From Aldrovandia affinis (lineage: Eukaryota; Chordata; Actinopteri; Notacanthiformes; Halosauridae), in NCBI GenBank assembly GCA_029706075.1, contig JAINUG010000026.1, positions 5,722,674-5,786,673 on the forward strand: a DNA stretch of 64,000 nucleotides, written 5' to 3'. Below the pieces are notes generated by a model. It had not been told where the DNA came from. It searched no databases and was given only the letters and a program-made list of their open reading frames with translations. Shown here one piece after another: positions 39,692 through 52,500 of the stretch. Position 1 is the first letter of the stretch. Each line of letters starts with the position of its first letter. Both the position numbers and the translations under genes were made by a program.

Positions 39692-41601
39692 GTCAGGCGG
39701 AGGCAAGACTTGCAGCTAAGAGAGCAGCACGGGCAGAAGCTCGAGAAATCCGCATGAAGGAGCTGGAGAGACAACAGAAAGAGGTACACACACACAAACA
39801 CTGGTTGGAAACTCAACTCCATAGTATGTACATCACAACCCCCTAAACACCCAGGCATGTTGCCCAACTACAACCATGGGTTTTGATAAGCTCTTTGTAC
39901 TGGCATTAAAATATAAGCACACATCTTATATGCACATCTTTTGGGAACATTTTTATTTGAACAGTTGCGATGAAGACCCAGGGGCCGAAACGTTGCAGGG
40001 TTAAATAAACCATTACACTATATTTTATGGAGGATCTAATTCTTTCAATTCTTATAGTCCACTTTAACTCGGCACCCAATGCGAAGACTTCTTTTGGAGT
40101 GTGTATGTTTATCATCTTGCTAATTGAATAGGACATGATTTCATATGGTTTTAAATGGCCCTTTTGAGATGCGTGTTCAGCCTGCAGGGGTTTCCAATGT
40201 GCTGTGCAGTCATGTCTGTGCAGGAGGTAAGTGTGCAGTGCCTGTGCTGAAACCAGTTTCGTGTCTATTTGAAGAAATTGGTTTTGTCGTCGCTGGGTTT
40301 GGTCCAGTGGAACAGCAGGAATTTAAACCTGGCTAAATATACACCAGGGCTGTGATCACCAGTTTCTCATGCCAGGTTCAGCTTGCCTCTGGTCAATATT
40401 TAGATAAGCTTTGTACTGCAAATACAAATGTGTAAGCCACGCCGAGTCGATGCTGTCACTCAAAGGGAGGGCTACTAAAATCCACTAATACTGTATGTAC
40501 GCCGATGTGTGTGAAGTGGAGGCTCCCCTCAGACGGAATGCGTCTCTCACTGCTACATCAAACCCCCCCTGGGGCTTGGAGCAGTCCCTAGTGCCCCCTC
40601 CATTAGAAAAGATTGGATTCAGGGGACCTCCCGCGTGGTCTAGTGGTTTCAATGTCTGACGCTGGCCACGGCGACCGGGGTTTGATTCCCTGTCACGCCA
40701 GAGTCGGCTCTGGCCCGGGAGTGCCACCGGGGGCGGCAATTGGCTGTCCGCCCCAGGCATGGGGGAGGGAAGCCGCCACTGTTCGCTGCGCACAGGAGTG
40801 GTTCTGGGGTGCCGGAGTTACAGTCTACGAGTGCCGTCTCAGAGGAGACGATGCTTCGCCTTTGTCACTGCCAGTCACAGGGCTACGGCAGCAAACTACG
40901 AGGGAGCAGATTGACCTAAGAATAGCGAGAGTAATTGGCTACCAAATTGGGAGAAAAAGGGGATAAATACTCAGAAAGTAAATAAAAATATCCCCAGTCG
41001 TCCATTCCTTTTTTCCAGCAAGCCCTCGCCGAAATAGAAGGTGAATCCACAACAGATCCAGCGTCTCCGTGACATCTCCCTCAGTAGTTGGTTCTCGTTT
41101 AATTGTCCGTGGTGGTCTCAAAGTTCGCCCGAAGACCCGGACGCAGTCACCATTTTGCTTTGAGGTGCAAATATATGCACGTGTAACTTTTTTTACATTT
41201 CTTTACAAAAACAGTTTTATTTTTTACGAACTTGCCAATTAGTGCTTTTGAAGAAAATAATGCTTTGCATTTAATTGCAAGGGCAAGAGTTGATTGAATC
41301 AGTCATTTAAAGTAATGTAAACCCCCAAAAGGTAGCCAGGCTGAGGTAAAGAAACTCTCTCCCTCACCATTTTGATGGACGGCTGCAGGTTAGTGATAAA
41401 TCTGGCGGGCAAGCATACGCCTTTGGCTGTCAGCAGAGGTTGCTGCATTGTAAAGTGCATTCCTAGCAGCCTGAACCCGCTAAACAGAGTTGCGTAAGAT
41501 TACAGGGGCAGCTTGGTAAATTCAGTTATGTCTCATAAGTAGTGTTTATTATGTGCATGTGTAAGGTATGCAGGTCTTATTTCGTGCCAAGGAAATCACT
41601 C

Positions 41602-41698
<97 letters not shown>

Positions 41699-43489
41699 CC
41701 ACACTTTGAGGGGGGAGGGGTGTGGGGCAGCTTGTTACGGGAGCCTTGGTTCATAATGAAGGATAAAGGCATATCCTTTGAACAATGAGTTCCATTCTTA
41801 ATCCCTGAGCCTTTCATGTTGTGCCAGAGGGGCAGTTTACTGTCATTAGCCCATCTACGCGATATGCGCCACGTTGCCACTGGCCTACCGAACCGTTAGA
41901 CAATGGAAGATCAAAGCCACATGGCGGGGGTGCATGAGGTGAGCCGGAATAGTGCGGTACCACATTGTTTCGAGTTTTGGTTTAATAATTAGCAATTTCA
42001 GATGTGATATGTTGCAAGCACACCCTTGCCTCTCACCGCCCCTCTCAGACTGACTGTGATTAAAGATTACCTTAATTCAGTTGAATGGGCCTATTCTATA
42101 GACCAAGGCCTGTAAAAACACCCCTCGTTTCTCTCCTCCAAACTCGCATCAAAGTGACACGACAACCCTTTTCTGCTAAAAGAGTCGTACAATCCCATAA
42201 GGCCTGGTAAGCCCACTATTTCCCTCGTTTTGGGGGGGATGGAGGTCTTCCTGGAGGATGTGTGGGGATTTAGTTAGCTCGAGGGCGTAGCTCCCCCCCC
42301 CCATCCAACCCTTGTCTGCCCCGAGCGGCAGTTACCTGCTGGGTGTCTGAGCTCAGTAATGTTTGGTTTTGCTGTTTTTCAGCTTAGGCTGCTGCTAAGG
42401 GCATTCATCGCCTCAAAGTCAGGGGCGTGACTTTGAGGGGATGAATTTGCCTGGCTATATGTCAGCATACCAATGATTTTATCGCAGTCCAGTCCAAATC
42501 TCGAGTTGGTTGTTTTTGCTTCTCTTTAGTGCAGCACCATTACAGGTCCATTGTGAAACTCAGAGCGAAAGCAAGAAAGCAAGAATTTGGTGTATAGTAT
42601 TTATCTTTCTTTCTTTCTGCACTATTTACTCTACACAGCAAATGGGACTTCCTATAAACACTGGGCCTTCTTAATCAAGCAACACACATGTAAGCTGATA
42701 GGTTCTGGTAGGTTGGCAAAAAATTCAAATACCATTTGCATTTGCATTGCACATTTGAGTGAAATGCAGCAACAACAGACCCCCTCCCTCCACAGCGACT
42801 CTGGGTCTGTCTGTCCTGCCCAGAGGGTTCTGATTGGTTGATCACAGGACTACCTGTGACCTCACAGTTCCCTGAATAATAAACACTGGCCACCACAGGT
42901 CAGTGGCCATGAAATTAAACTTGTTCCTTGCTCGTCACCCCCCTCCCACCCCAGGGCGAGACACAGTGTTTAGGTGTAACTTATTACTGTTAATAATGAT
43001 ATAATACAGTCCTTGGATTGTGCCGACTCTAGCAGGCTTGGTTTAATAGATTTAAACATTTAAACCCCCACCCCCTCAGCGTCTGCCTGACAGGTGGAGA
43101 TGGCTGCGCACGGGCCTTTTGATTTAGCGCCTCTAATTTCCACCTTGGGACAGTAGCACTGAATCATCTGCTCTCTTTTTACAGCTGCAGTCAGCTTCGT
43201 GAGTCTCACCGAGTCTCAGTTTCTGTTCCTTTGCCCTGGCCTGCTGCATCTGCAGGCCCCTTCTGTTTATTGCATTCAGTATCCTGAATTAGGGCCCTGT
43301 GGTACACACACACACACAACATGCATACACGTATACCTCACACGTGCACATACATACCTTGCACGCAAACACACACACACACACTTATACCAGACACGCA
43401 CACAGCGAGGATTATAGCCCATTCACAGTGGCTGTGTGGCTTTAAATCTCTAGCTAAGTACTAAAGTAGAATGTTGGAGCAGGTTTTTT

Positions 43490-43542
<53 letters not shown>

Positions 43543-43557
43543 TTCTCTCTCTCTTTT

Positions 43558-43593
<36 letters not shown>

Positions 43594-46500
43594 GCTCTCT
43601 CACTCTCTCTCTCTCTCCCTCTCTCTCTCTCTCTCTCCCGTAACGCCGTGAGACACGTCCCTGTTCTTATTCTCCTGCGCCAGAAGCGAGCCAAGCCGGA
43701 TTTGGGCCCAGGGCGGTATCCAGAGAGGGGGGTTGGTGGGGCACGAGTACAAGGAGGACTGGGCTGGAGGGGGGGTGGAAGTGGACGGGTTTTGGAAGCA
43801 GCACCGTCAGGCATCTTGCAGTTGGCCAAGATCTGTCTGCATTGTGACCTCGGGTCAACCCAACGCTTTACCCCCATCTACGCATGCGATCACGCCATGG
43901 AACAACGGGGGCCGGCGTGAGTCGGCAGGACGGCCGGCAGGCGTCCGGCAGGCAGGGGGGCCTGGTTGGAGGCGAGTGGCCGCCCCGGGACCCCACTGCT
44001 GAGGAAGGTGGGCATGGTGTAGGTGGAGAAATTGGACGAGTGCTGTTTGGGGTGTGTTTGGGGTATTGTAGGTTGAGACAGACCTGAGCTTTTGGTTTAA
44101 TGTAAGTCAAAGAATAACCTTTCCTTAACGCCCAGGAAGTTACTCACTGCGTGTGTGTGTGTGTGTCTGTGTGTGTGTGTTTCTCCTCACTAAACGCAGG
44201 TAGATGTGTGTGCTGCTAGTTTCTGTTTGTGGTTTCTCTGAAAATGTTTATGAGTAATACAGAGCCTTTCCATGTCATATAGGTATGGGCTGTAACCTAA
44301 CCCCTCACACAGTACAAAACATTTCTGGATTTTACATTTATAGATTAGATTTTCTGCTATGGAGCAATTTGTAAGATATAGAAATGACCTATTGTTGTCA
44401 TTTTTAAGTTTTAAGATTACCTAGTGCAAGCAAATTGAGTTGTTTGTATTTTTAAATATGTGAAAGAGTTGGACCTTTAGATATTTCTAGAGGGTTCTAA
44501 GTTTTTCACACAGCAGTGCATATGTTTTTTTTATATGCAGAAGTGAACCTGTTATTTGACAGTTTATTTGGTTTTTCAAGTTCTTATTGAACTTGAAACA
44601 TGTTTATGTTATGTTAATATGGAGACCACCTTGTGTGTATGTGTATGTTCTTATTGAGCATGTTCTAATTTAAGCAAGTATTGCTTTGTGAGATGTCATG
44701 GTAGCTACTGTAGTTGAAGGACAACTTTTTAGTGGTTTTCATTTCCCTGTTTTACAGCAAGCGTTACATCCGTTTATTATCAGAGCTCCCCCTCTGTGAG
44801 CAGGGGAAGTTTACTGGGCCACATGGTACTGACTCTTACTCTGTTGTCATGCCTCATACACTGGGAGGGTGAATCTGGCTTGTGTCCCACAGCTCCCCCA
44901 GTGGTGAAATGGTGGAATACACAGGGAAAATTGTATTGTGCTATTTCTGATGCTCAATTTAGCATCAATGCACACCTATGGCAGAAAATATAATAAAACT
45001 GGAGGAACACTGCAGTCCTCTCTTCAGATTATTGAAGAGGAGAAAAGACAAAATCTTCTCAGGGAAGGAGGCACACAAACCAGTCGGTCAGGGATGGGTC
45101 AGGAAACACTCCGGACAGAGAAAGGCTCTTGTCAGCGATCTGCTGCGATGGAACTGTACAGAACAGACAGTTCTATTGGGGCTATAAATCTTAGACGGGG
45201 TGAATGTGTGGACCAGTCGGCGGGCGGAGCAAAGCAGGTGTCTGTGACTCGCGCCAAAGCAGAGGTGTGCAGATTCAGGGGTCAGTAGAGAGCGCATCAG
45301 TCCAATGGTAAATTGGGATTAATAGTGATTGCGCAGGAGAGGGGGGAGGTGTCTATAAATGGGGACACAGACAGGAGCAGGAACAGTCTCAACGCCTGAG
45401 AGGTAGCGTGAAGACGGAGGGCCGCGGGCTTTGGAAACTATCACTTTTGGTGAGTTGGAGAGGGACGCGATAGCAGCCCAACATCCCCACCGCCATCACC
45501 ACCATTTCATGTCCTTCTCCATACGTCGTAGTTTCACTTGCGGCCGCTCATCCTCTCATGGGAAAACAGGTGCTGGACAAAAAAAATACACATGAAAACT
45601 CCCAAAGTCTCAGTCTAAATGTGGAGTGAGAATTTAGGAGGATTCCAGGGGCAACCCCTGGCAACCCTGAGGGATTTTTTCCTGTCCTGTCTGTCTGTCT
45701 GTCTGACGGTGCATCACATTTTATTCAGTCTAGCACCATGCATGACAGAGCCGGCACAAAACTGTCATGTTGTTTTGCAAAAAACTGCGAAAGGTAAACT
45801 GGGTCATATTGTCAGATGCCCGTAATTGATAGTTTGGTAGCTAATGCTAGATGTTACTAGAGATGATGGAGACAAGTTATTATTATTAAAAAGATTACCA
45901 TTGTCATTGTTATTATTTTAATTTGGCAGACGCACTTATCCAGAGTGATTTACAGGGCCGGTAAGTACATGTATACCGAATATCAACATCGAGCTAAAAA
46001 GGCTGTGACAGTAACGCAGGAAAACATGGCACCAAAGAAACGATAGCACAGTGCAAGGCGACCATTATAAACTTTATAGCGATGCCAGTATTTCAAGATA
46101 ACGGCATAACGGACGGAGGCAGGAAATGTCTGTGCGAGGAGCAGGGGCGGGGCGGAGAGGTGCGAGACAGTACTGGTTGTCGCTTTGTGCCGTCCGTTTC
46201 CCCGCCGTTTCCCCCTGCTCAATGGAAGGGGTTCCAGCCCTCAGACTGAGGAAGCTACAGAGAGTTATGGTGGGCCTGCTGTGGGGGCGGCAAACACCAG
46301 GCAGGAAAGGGCAGACCCAGGAACATGGGGGGCGGCTGTGGCGCTGCGTACGCTGTGTGCGAGCGCTGGCTCCGCCACACTCTGGGCTACAGTGTCAAGT
46401 GACGCCTGTATCCGGACCCCCAACCCCACCCCTACTGTCTCCGTTCTGTGAGACGGGTCCGGTGTTGAGTGGTCAGGAAGGCGGTTGTTACCGTCTGAGC

Positions 46501-49500
46501 TGGAACACACATCCTTGTTCCTGATGGTGTTTTTGCATGTCGCTGCCAGAGTTACAGTTTGTCTTATCCGCCCTGTCCATTTCAGCGAGCTTACGAGCAT
46601 TCCATTTCATCGAGTGCAATGTGTTGTGTGTTTGACCCAGTACATTTACTTGTTTACAATGTGTCTGCAATGGTCCATTTGAATGAGCACGCTCTGTATT
46701 GCAGGGGTACCCTAGTACCCTGATTTCATTAATCCCTTCACTTAAACACCTGGGCCCGTATTCACAAAGAATTTTAAGGGTAAAAGTTGGTCGTAACTCT
46801 GGAATTTAGGAGCAAGTCCGAAAAATAATGGGCGTGTCACTCATAAATTTGGTAGTCCTACATTTTGGGGATAAGAGTATTTCACAAAGGGTTTGAGAGG
46901 TAAAACAGCTCCTAAGTTCAGGAGAAGTTAGAAGCAGGCAAGAGGACTTCTAAGTCGCTAAAGACCTACTCACGACGATCTGAAAATCTGCTGCTGGCGG
47001 CAATCGTTGTCGCAATCGCGTCAACACTGGAGATATTGAATGATACAGAGCTCATAAAAAGGTACCGCCTCAATCGCGAGATGCACACATGTAACCAATT
47101 GACTAGTCAGTATTCTTGGTTTCATGTTAAATCAGTGACACGTAGCCTACATTTGTATTTTAGAATCTTTATTAGAATATAATAGGGGTGCATCGGATCA
47201 TTTTCGGATCAGCAAAAAAAAAATAACGGGACCAAAGGCGCGTTTCCACCAAATATTACCAGTAACTATTCTCAAGGAATTGAATGAATGATAATTTCAG
47301 TTTTTCAATGTAAGTTATTTCACTAAATCTTTATTGGAAAATTTCACAAAATACATTTTTTGATTCAGTACGCCTTAGGCGATGTAACTAGGGTGGTCTT
47401 ATGCCTGAATTAATTTAATAAAAAAATAAAAGATCGCTAATGTTTTAATTCTATTTAATTCGGTCGCGTTTCTAAAAACATGCCTCCCAGAAAGGCATTT
47501 AGTATGAAAAACAAAGCAAACCAAAACATATATGGTTTATATAACAGCGGCTGTATTTGTATTTCTCTATGATGGTTCAATTTAGCTATTAATCCGCGGA
47601 TCATATGCGTGCCGAACCGTGGGGGTTGATCCGTATGCGGGGAGAGACCCATCCCCTATATCAGCCAATCACTGTGGGCATTCTGAGTAAGCTCGTTCAT
47701 GAGAAACAACGTCATCCTTAGCAACGACGTCAACCCCGCCCTCACTCTTAGTTTCACAATTCTAGGAATTCCTTAGTATGAGTTTGTCTTTGGAGCTTTG
47801 TGAATAGGTTTTAAGGTGGGACTCCTAACTAAAAGGTTTTAGTGCGATTTAGAAAGACTCCTAGTGGTAAGATAAAATGCTTTGTGAATACGGGCCCTGG
47901 TCTCATTAATCAACTGCTCATCAAGACTATCTGATTCAGATGTGTTAGTGCTGGGCTGTAGCAAAAACCTGCACACCCAGTAGATTTCGAGGGCCGAACT
48001 TAGGCACCCCTGCTGTATTGTAACAGTCTTTTTTTATATATACTGTCACTTTAAGTAGGGTGATAGATTTGGAGCTTTGGGTCCAAATAAACCAGGGCTA
48101 TTAAAATAGGGTTGAGGCAGAGCGTAATGTATCCACTTATTGGTGCCAAACGGGAACAAAGTAATTCAATTCAATTCAATCAGAGTTCTGGTTTGGCACC
48201 AATAAGTGGATACGTTACAGTCTGGTCTTAGCCCTGTTTTAATAGCCCTGAAATAAACCAGGTCGTGGCTTTTTACCAACAAACGTTTTGATGGACATTT
48301 TTATTTTGGCTCAACACAGCTATAGTAAGCGGTTAGCACTGCACACACAGGGAAAACCGTGTTGCAGTGCAGCCACACTTGTTCCTGACCTGGTCCATTT
48401 GGGTGAGCACACTGTTTCTGGCCTGGTCCATTGGTGTGACCCGATCAAATTCCTGTGACGGAGTCAGTGCAGCATATCTGAGCAACAGCCTTATTTAGTA
48501 TCGATTGCCACTGATATCAGTGCCAGCGATCACATTTGCCATTCCGTCCTCTGTTTTTATGGATTTTTGTTTTCTTCTTGCCAGTAATGGAATTCTGGAG
48601 TGAGGCCTTTATATCCATAGTGTCATGTGTTCAGGGGGCTGTCTGGGAATGACAACATTTCCCACTGGATGTGAATGTCTCCTTGTAAGGGCTTGATTTT
48701 TGCACATTTTTCACTTTGATGAGGCATTTCAGCTTTGGCTTTCATTCCTTGCCCTGGACATCAAAGAGAGATTCTGCGATGAGCTGTATGGAGTGTGTAG
48801 TCGAGCTTTCAGTCAACAGGGATAATTCATGAATGAATGTGACTCCTTGATTATCTGTTCAGGTGCGTCTCATTTCCTGCCGTTTTCCTCGCCCGTACGC
48901 CTCTCGTGACACTCACATGTCCTACTGAACTCGAATTGTTTCAGATCTCGTTGGCAGAAGCTGCCGTAAGCTCACTAAGATTAACTCTGTGTGTACCGGA
49001 GTTACGGTCGACGGCTTTGCGGGTTCCGTCTCGGAGGAGGCGGTTCATTGCCTTTGTCATCGACAGGTCCCAGGGCTGCGGCGGTGTGCTCGCAGTACGA
49101 GGGGGAGATAGTTGATGTAGAAAGAGGGTACAACGGGCTCATAAATTGGGAGAAAAAAGGGCGAATAATCTGATTTCTTTTTAAATGTATAATAATAATT
49201 GATGTGTGTTAAAATGAGGGTGAATGAGGGCTGGAAAAACCTGAGAGGAGAAGCCGTTACTGGAGAAGTATCTCGGGGAAGTTGGCATGGGAACTGGCAC
49301 AACCAGGTGACACGGTGACACATTACAGCTGCCAGACGGCTAACAGAACACAGAGGAGCAATGGAAGGAATTCCGGTTACCCTGGCAACCCGGTCACATG
49401 TTCCACTGAAACTTCAGAACTGCTTGTACTCTGAGGCTCGAAACCCTTGACTTATAACACATTCCACTCGCTGGTTTTCATTCTCTAGGATCTGTTTTCT

Positions 49501-52500
49501 GTTTCCTGCCCTAATCCATGCTCTCCCTCTTTCTTCCTCTCTTTTTCTCTCTCTCTCTCTCTCTCTCCGTCACTCCTTCCACTGTTCATCCCTGTCTCCT
49601 GATCCCTGCTGTGATGTGTAGATCTATCAGGTCCAGAAGGTAGGCCTCCCTCTTTCTCCCTCTCTCTCTAGCTGCCCCAGGTTTGATCCCTGTTCTTGGG
49701 CACATTGTTTTTTTCTGAATCATTCTCACCTCAAAGAGGCCTGTTCTTGGCATGGTACAGTGGCAGGTTTTGGGGAAATCATCCTGGCCTGTGACTCTGG
49801 TATCTTGAGCCTTGGCCAGGTTCCTCGGTAAGCTATGAAACCTGCGTCACTGGCCTCCTAAACCTGTTAACAGAACCAGTGCCAGGCAAGGTTACGTTGC
49901 CCGGCCAAAAATGCACATATTTTTCCACTTTTCCGAATGTGCGTCGTTTTCTGACTCAGTCCAAAAACACCCCAGGCAAAAGTCAGCATTTTTGACGACG
50001 GAAGGCCCAATCGTGCCCCTCACCTCACCTCTGTGTTTCCTCAACTCTTTTCTTCTTCCTTTTCTTCCCTTTCCTTCTTGTCCCCCCTCCTCTCCGCAAC
50101 CAGAAATACTACGGCCTGGACAACAAATGGGGTGACATTGAACAGTGGATGGTACGACCCGGCCTGTGGCCATGTGCTTTCCTGTACAGAAGAGCATGAG
50201 TACCTTTGATAAGGGCGAACACACTGTTATACACTGCTGTGCAGGAAATATATAATAATAATATACGCCATTTAGCAGACGCTTTTATCCAAAGCGACTT
50301 ACAGTAGTGAACGCATACATTTTTCAGTACATGTGGCCCCAGTGGGGATTGAACCCAACAACCTAAGCGTTGCCAACACTGCGCTCTACCAACTGAGCCA
50401 TAGAGAACCACGTGCTGTGCTCATTCAGGTTTTACAGTGCGTGATTATTGTTGGCGTCAAATATGTCACTCACCTGAGACAATCAGAAACTTAAATTGTG
50501 AAAGAGGTAGAGGCCGTAAGTCGCTCCACTGCCATCCTTACAGTTGGCTACATTTAACACTGGGGGAGTGTGCGAGAGATCACACTGATCAGAGTGGTCA
50601 GAATGGCCAATGTTTCAAAATAAGTGATGCACAGCATTGTATACAGTGTAAATTCAAATATTAACTGGACTTTAGATACACCGGTACCCATGGTGATTTC
50701 TTACTTTGTGGCTGTATTTAAAATTTGCATGTCCTGTACCAAATAGCCGTTTTTCAGCCTTTTTTTTTTGGTATATTTTTTTGTTGTTGTTTTTGTTGCT
50801 TTTTTCTTTTCTTTGGTGTTTAATGCTGTCGTTTGACCTGCATGTGAGCGCTTGTCGGCGTCCGTGATATCGACGTACAAAAGCATGCCGTTTTTAAACA
50901 TTGCTGTGAACCAAGGAGCTGACTGACATTCCAGAGAATATTGTGGATCAACAGGGGGCCCATCTGACATGTGACCTTCTCCAGGAACACCAAGAGGAGC
51001 GGATAGCCCAGCTCTCGCCTAAGTTCACTTCACTCCTTCTCCGGCGTCCATTTCCAAGCATGGTCCCGAGTGCTGCCGTCGATCAGCACCTGTAATGAGG
51101 CCACGGGTCCCAGGGCAGAACAGATTATTTTTGGGAGAATCCGGCAGCTGGTGTGCCGTTCCCTCGTTGGTGTAATCTGAGGATTGTTTCCTCACAGTGG
51201 GACTGAAGGAGTGATTGGGGTCACCAGATTTGAAATGTAAAAAATCCTCCCCCACCCTGCTCCAGAATGCATTCACTTAAATTAGTCAACAGCAATTATA
51301 GGTGTAGGCCTTAAAACGTCAACATTTACCAAATTGTAATCAATGTCCATTATAAGTAATACATTAACAGGCAAAAATAAATATTCGCCACATATTGAAA
51401 TGTTATTCTGTGTTTGTATTCAGTATCAAACAATTAGCCGTCAGGCGACTGATTCTTTTCAACTGCTAGTGTGTTAAGTGAAATCATAACACTAGCTTGT
51501 ATGCTTTATGGAATGTCTTACATTAATTGTGTTTCTCTTGACGGTAAACTTTCAAAGATGGGACAGAGGGCTCTTTTATTGCCTGTCGTTTTTAGCAACA
51601 CCGATTTAATATACAACATCATAACATCAAAGTTAAAGTCAATATGAACTCGCTGCACTGAAATAAAGCAAAGCTCCCACATAGTGTGGAGGAGCTGGCT
51701 ACATTTTCATCCAGTGATCAGGTGATGGGGCTTCGGCACTGTGAGTGTCCCATATGGAGTATTTGTATTTTTACTTGTATGCACTTGTGGAGGACGTCGG
51801 TCTCGGCCACATGGGAGTGGCATGGTTGCCTGTCTTGTTCCATGTGGTAGAGGCCTTTGGAGCTCCCTTCCGGGCGACAGTTCACTCTCACACCCTGGGA
51901 GAGTGCCAAACCTGCCCCCGGAAAGTCTCACTGCTCCAAAGGCCTCTACCACATGGAACAAGACAGGCAACCATGCCACTCCCATGTGGCCGAGACCGAC
52001 GTCCTCCACAGCACTTAATAACATAATAGAACTGCCACACAGCACACTTTTCAGAAGGTAAAAACGCATAGAGCTACACAACCCGGCCACAATCCCAGAT
52101 AGTGAAGACATTGTACAGAGATGCTGGCAACGGTACAGAACTTACCTGTAAAGGGGTTAAAGGTCACGGAAATGGCTGTGAGGTGGCAAACCCAGCAATG
52201 GTAGAACGAGAGAGCTTCGGTTGGGTGCATTGGTTTCTCTGGGGACGGCTGTGGCCTTGAGTCATGTGGGCTGCTGCCCACCTGTGTTCCTGAGCTCAAG
52301 AGACCAGTTTTGACAGCTACCAGTTTTATCGCTCTCCCTCTTGTTCAAGTCGCAATACGAAGTCAGTGAGCACTTGTAAGTGTAGTGCATTGTTTTGGGG
52401 TTCGACTGGAGGGAGCTTTCATTCCTTACTTGACTGACTGACTCACTTGCTCTTTCATTCACTAACAGACTGTTTTATTCACTGAGTGATTGACTCACTC

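Larger units (their letters stand above)
41700..46740. other. Intron between exons B and C, no gene seen
   Basis: Holds a 19-bp imperfect hairpin (42403-42446), CA run at 43300-43385, CT microsatellite at 43495-43640 and GT run at 44147-44180. A reading after the CT tract (43677 on, Gly/Arg-rich) lacks a donor and resembles nothing known. At 45920-45965 is a short relic of the GGCAGACGCACTTATCCAGA repeat tail. Confidence 0.5.

Noticed and set aside
43461..43920. Long Ser/Leu- and Arg/Glu-run frames around 43.5 kb
   Set aside because: They are translations of the CT microsatellite. The reading after it has no donor and no LRRFIP-like residues.
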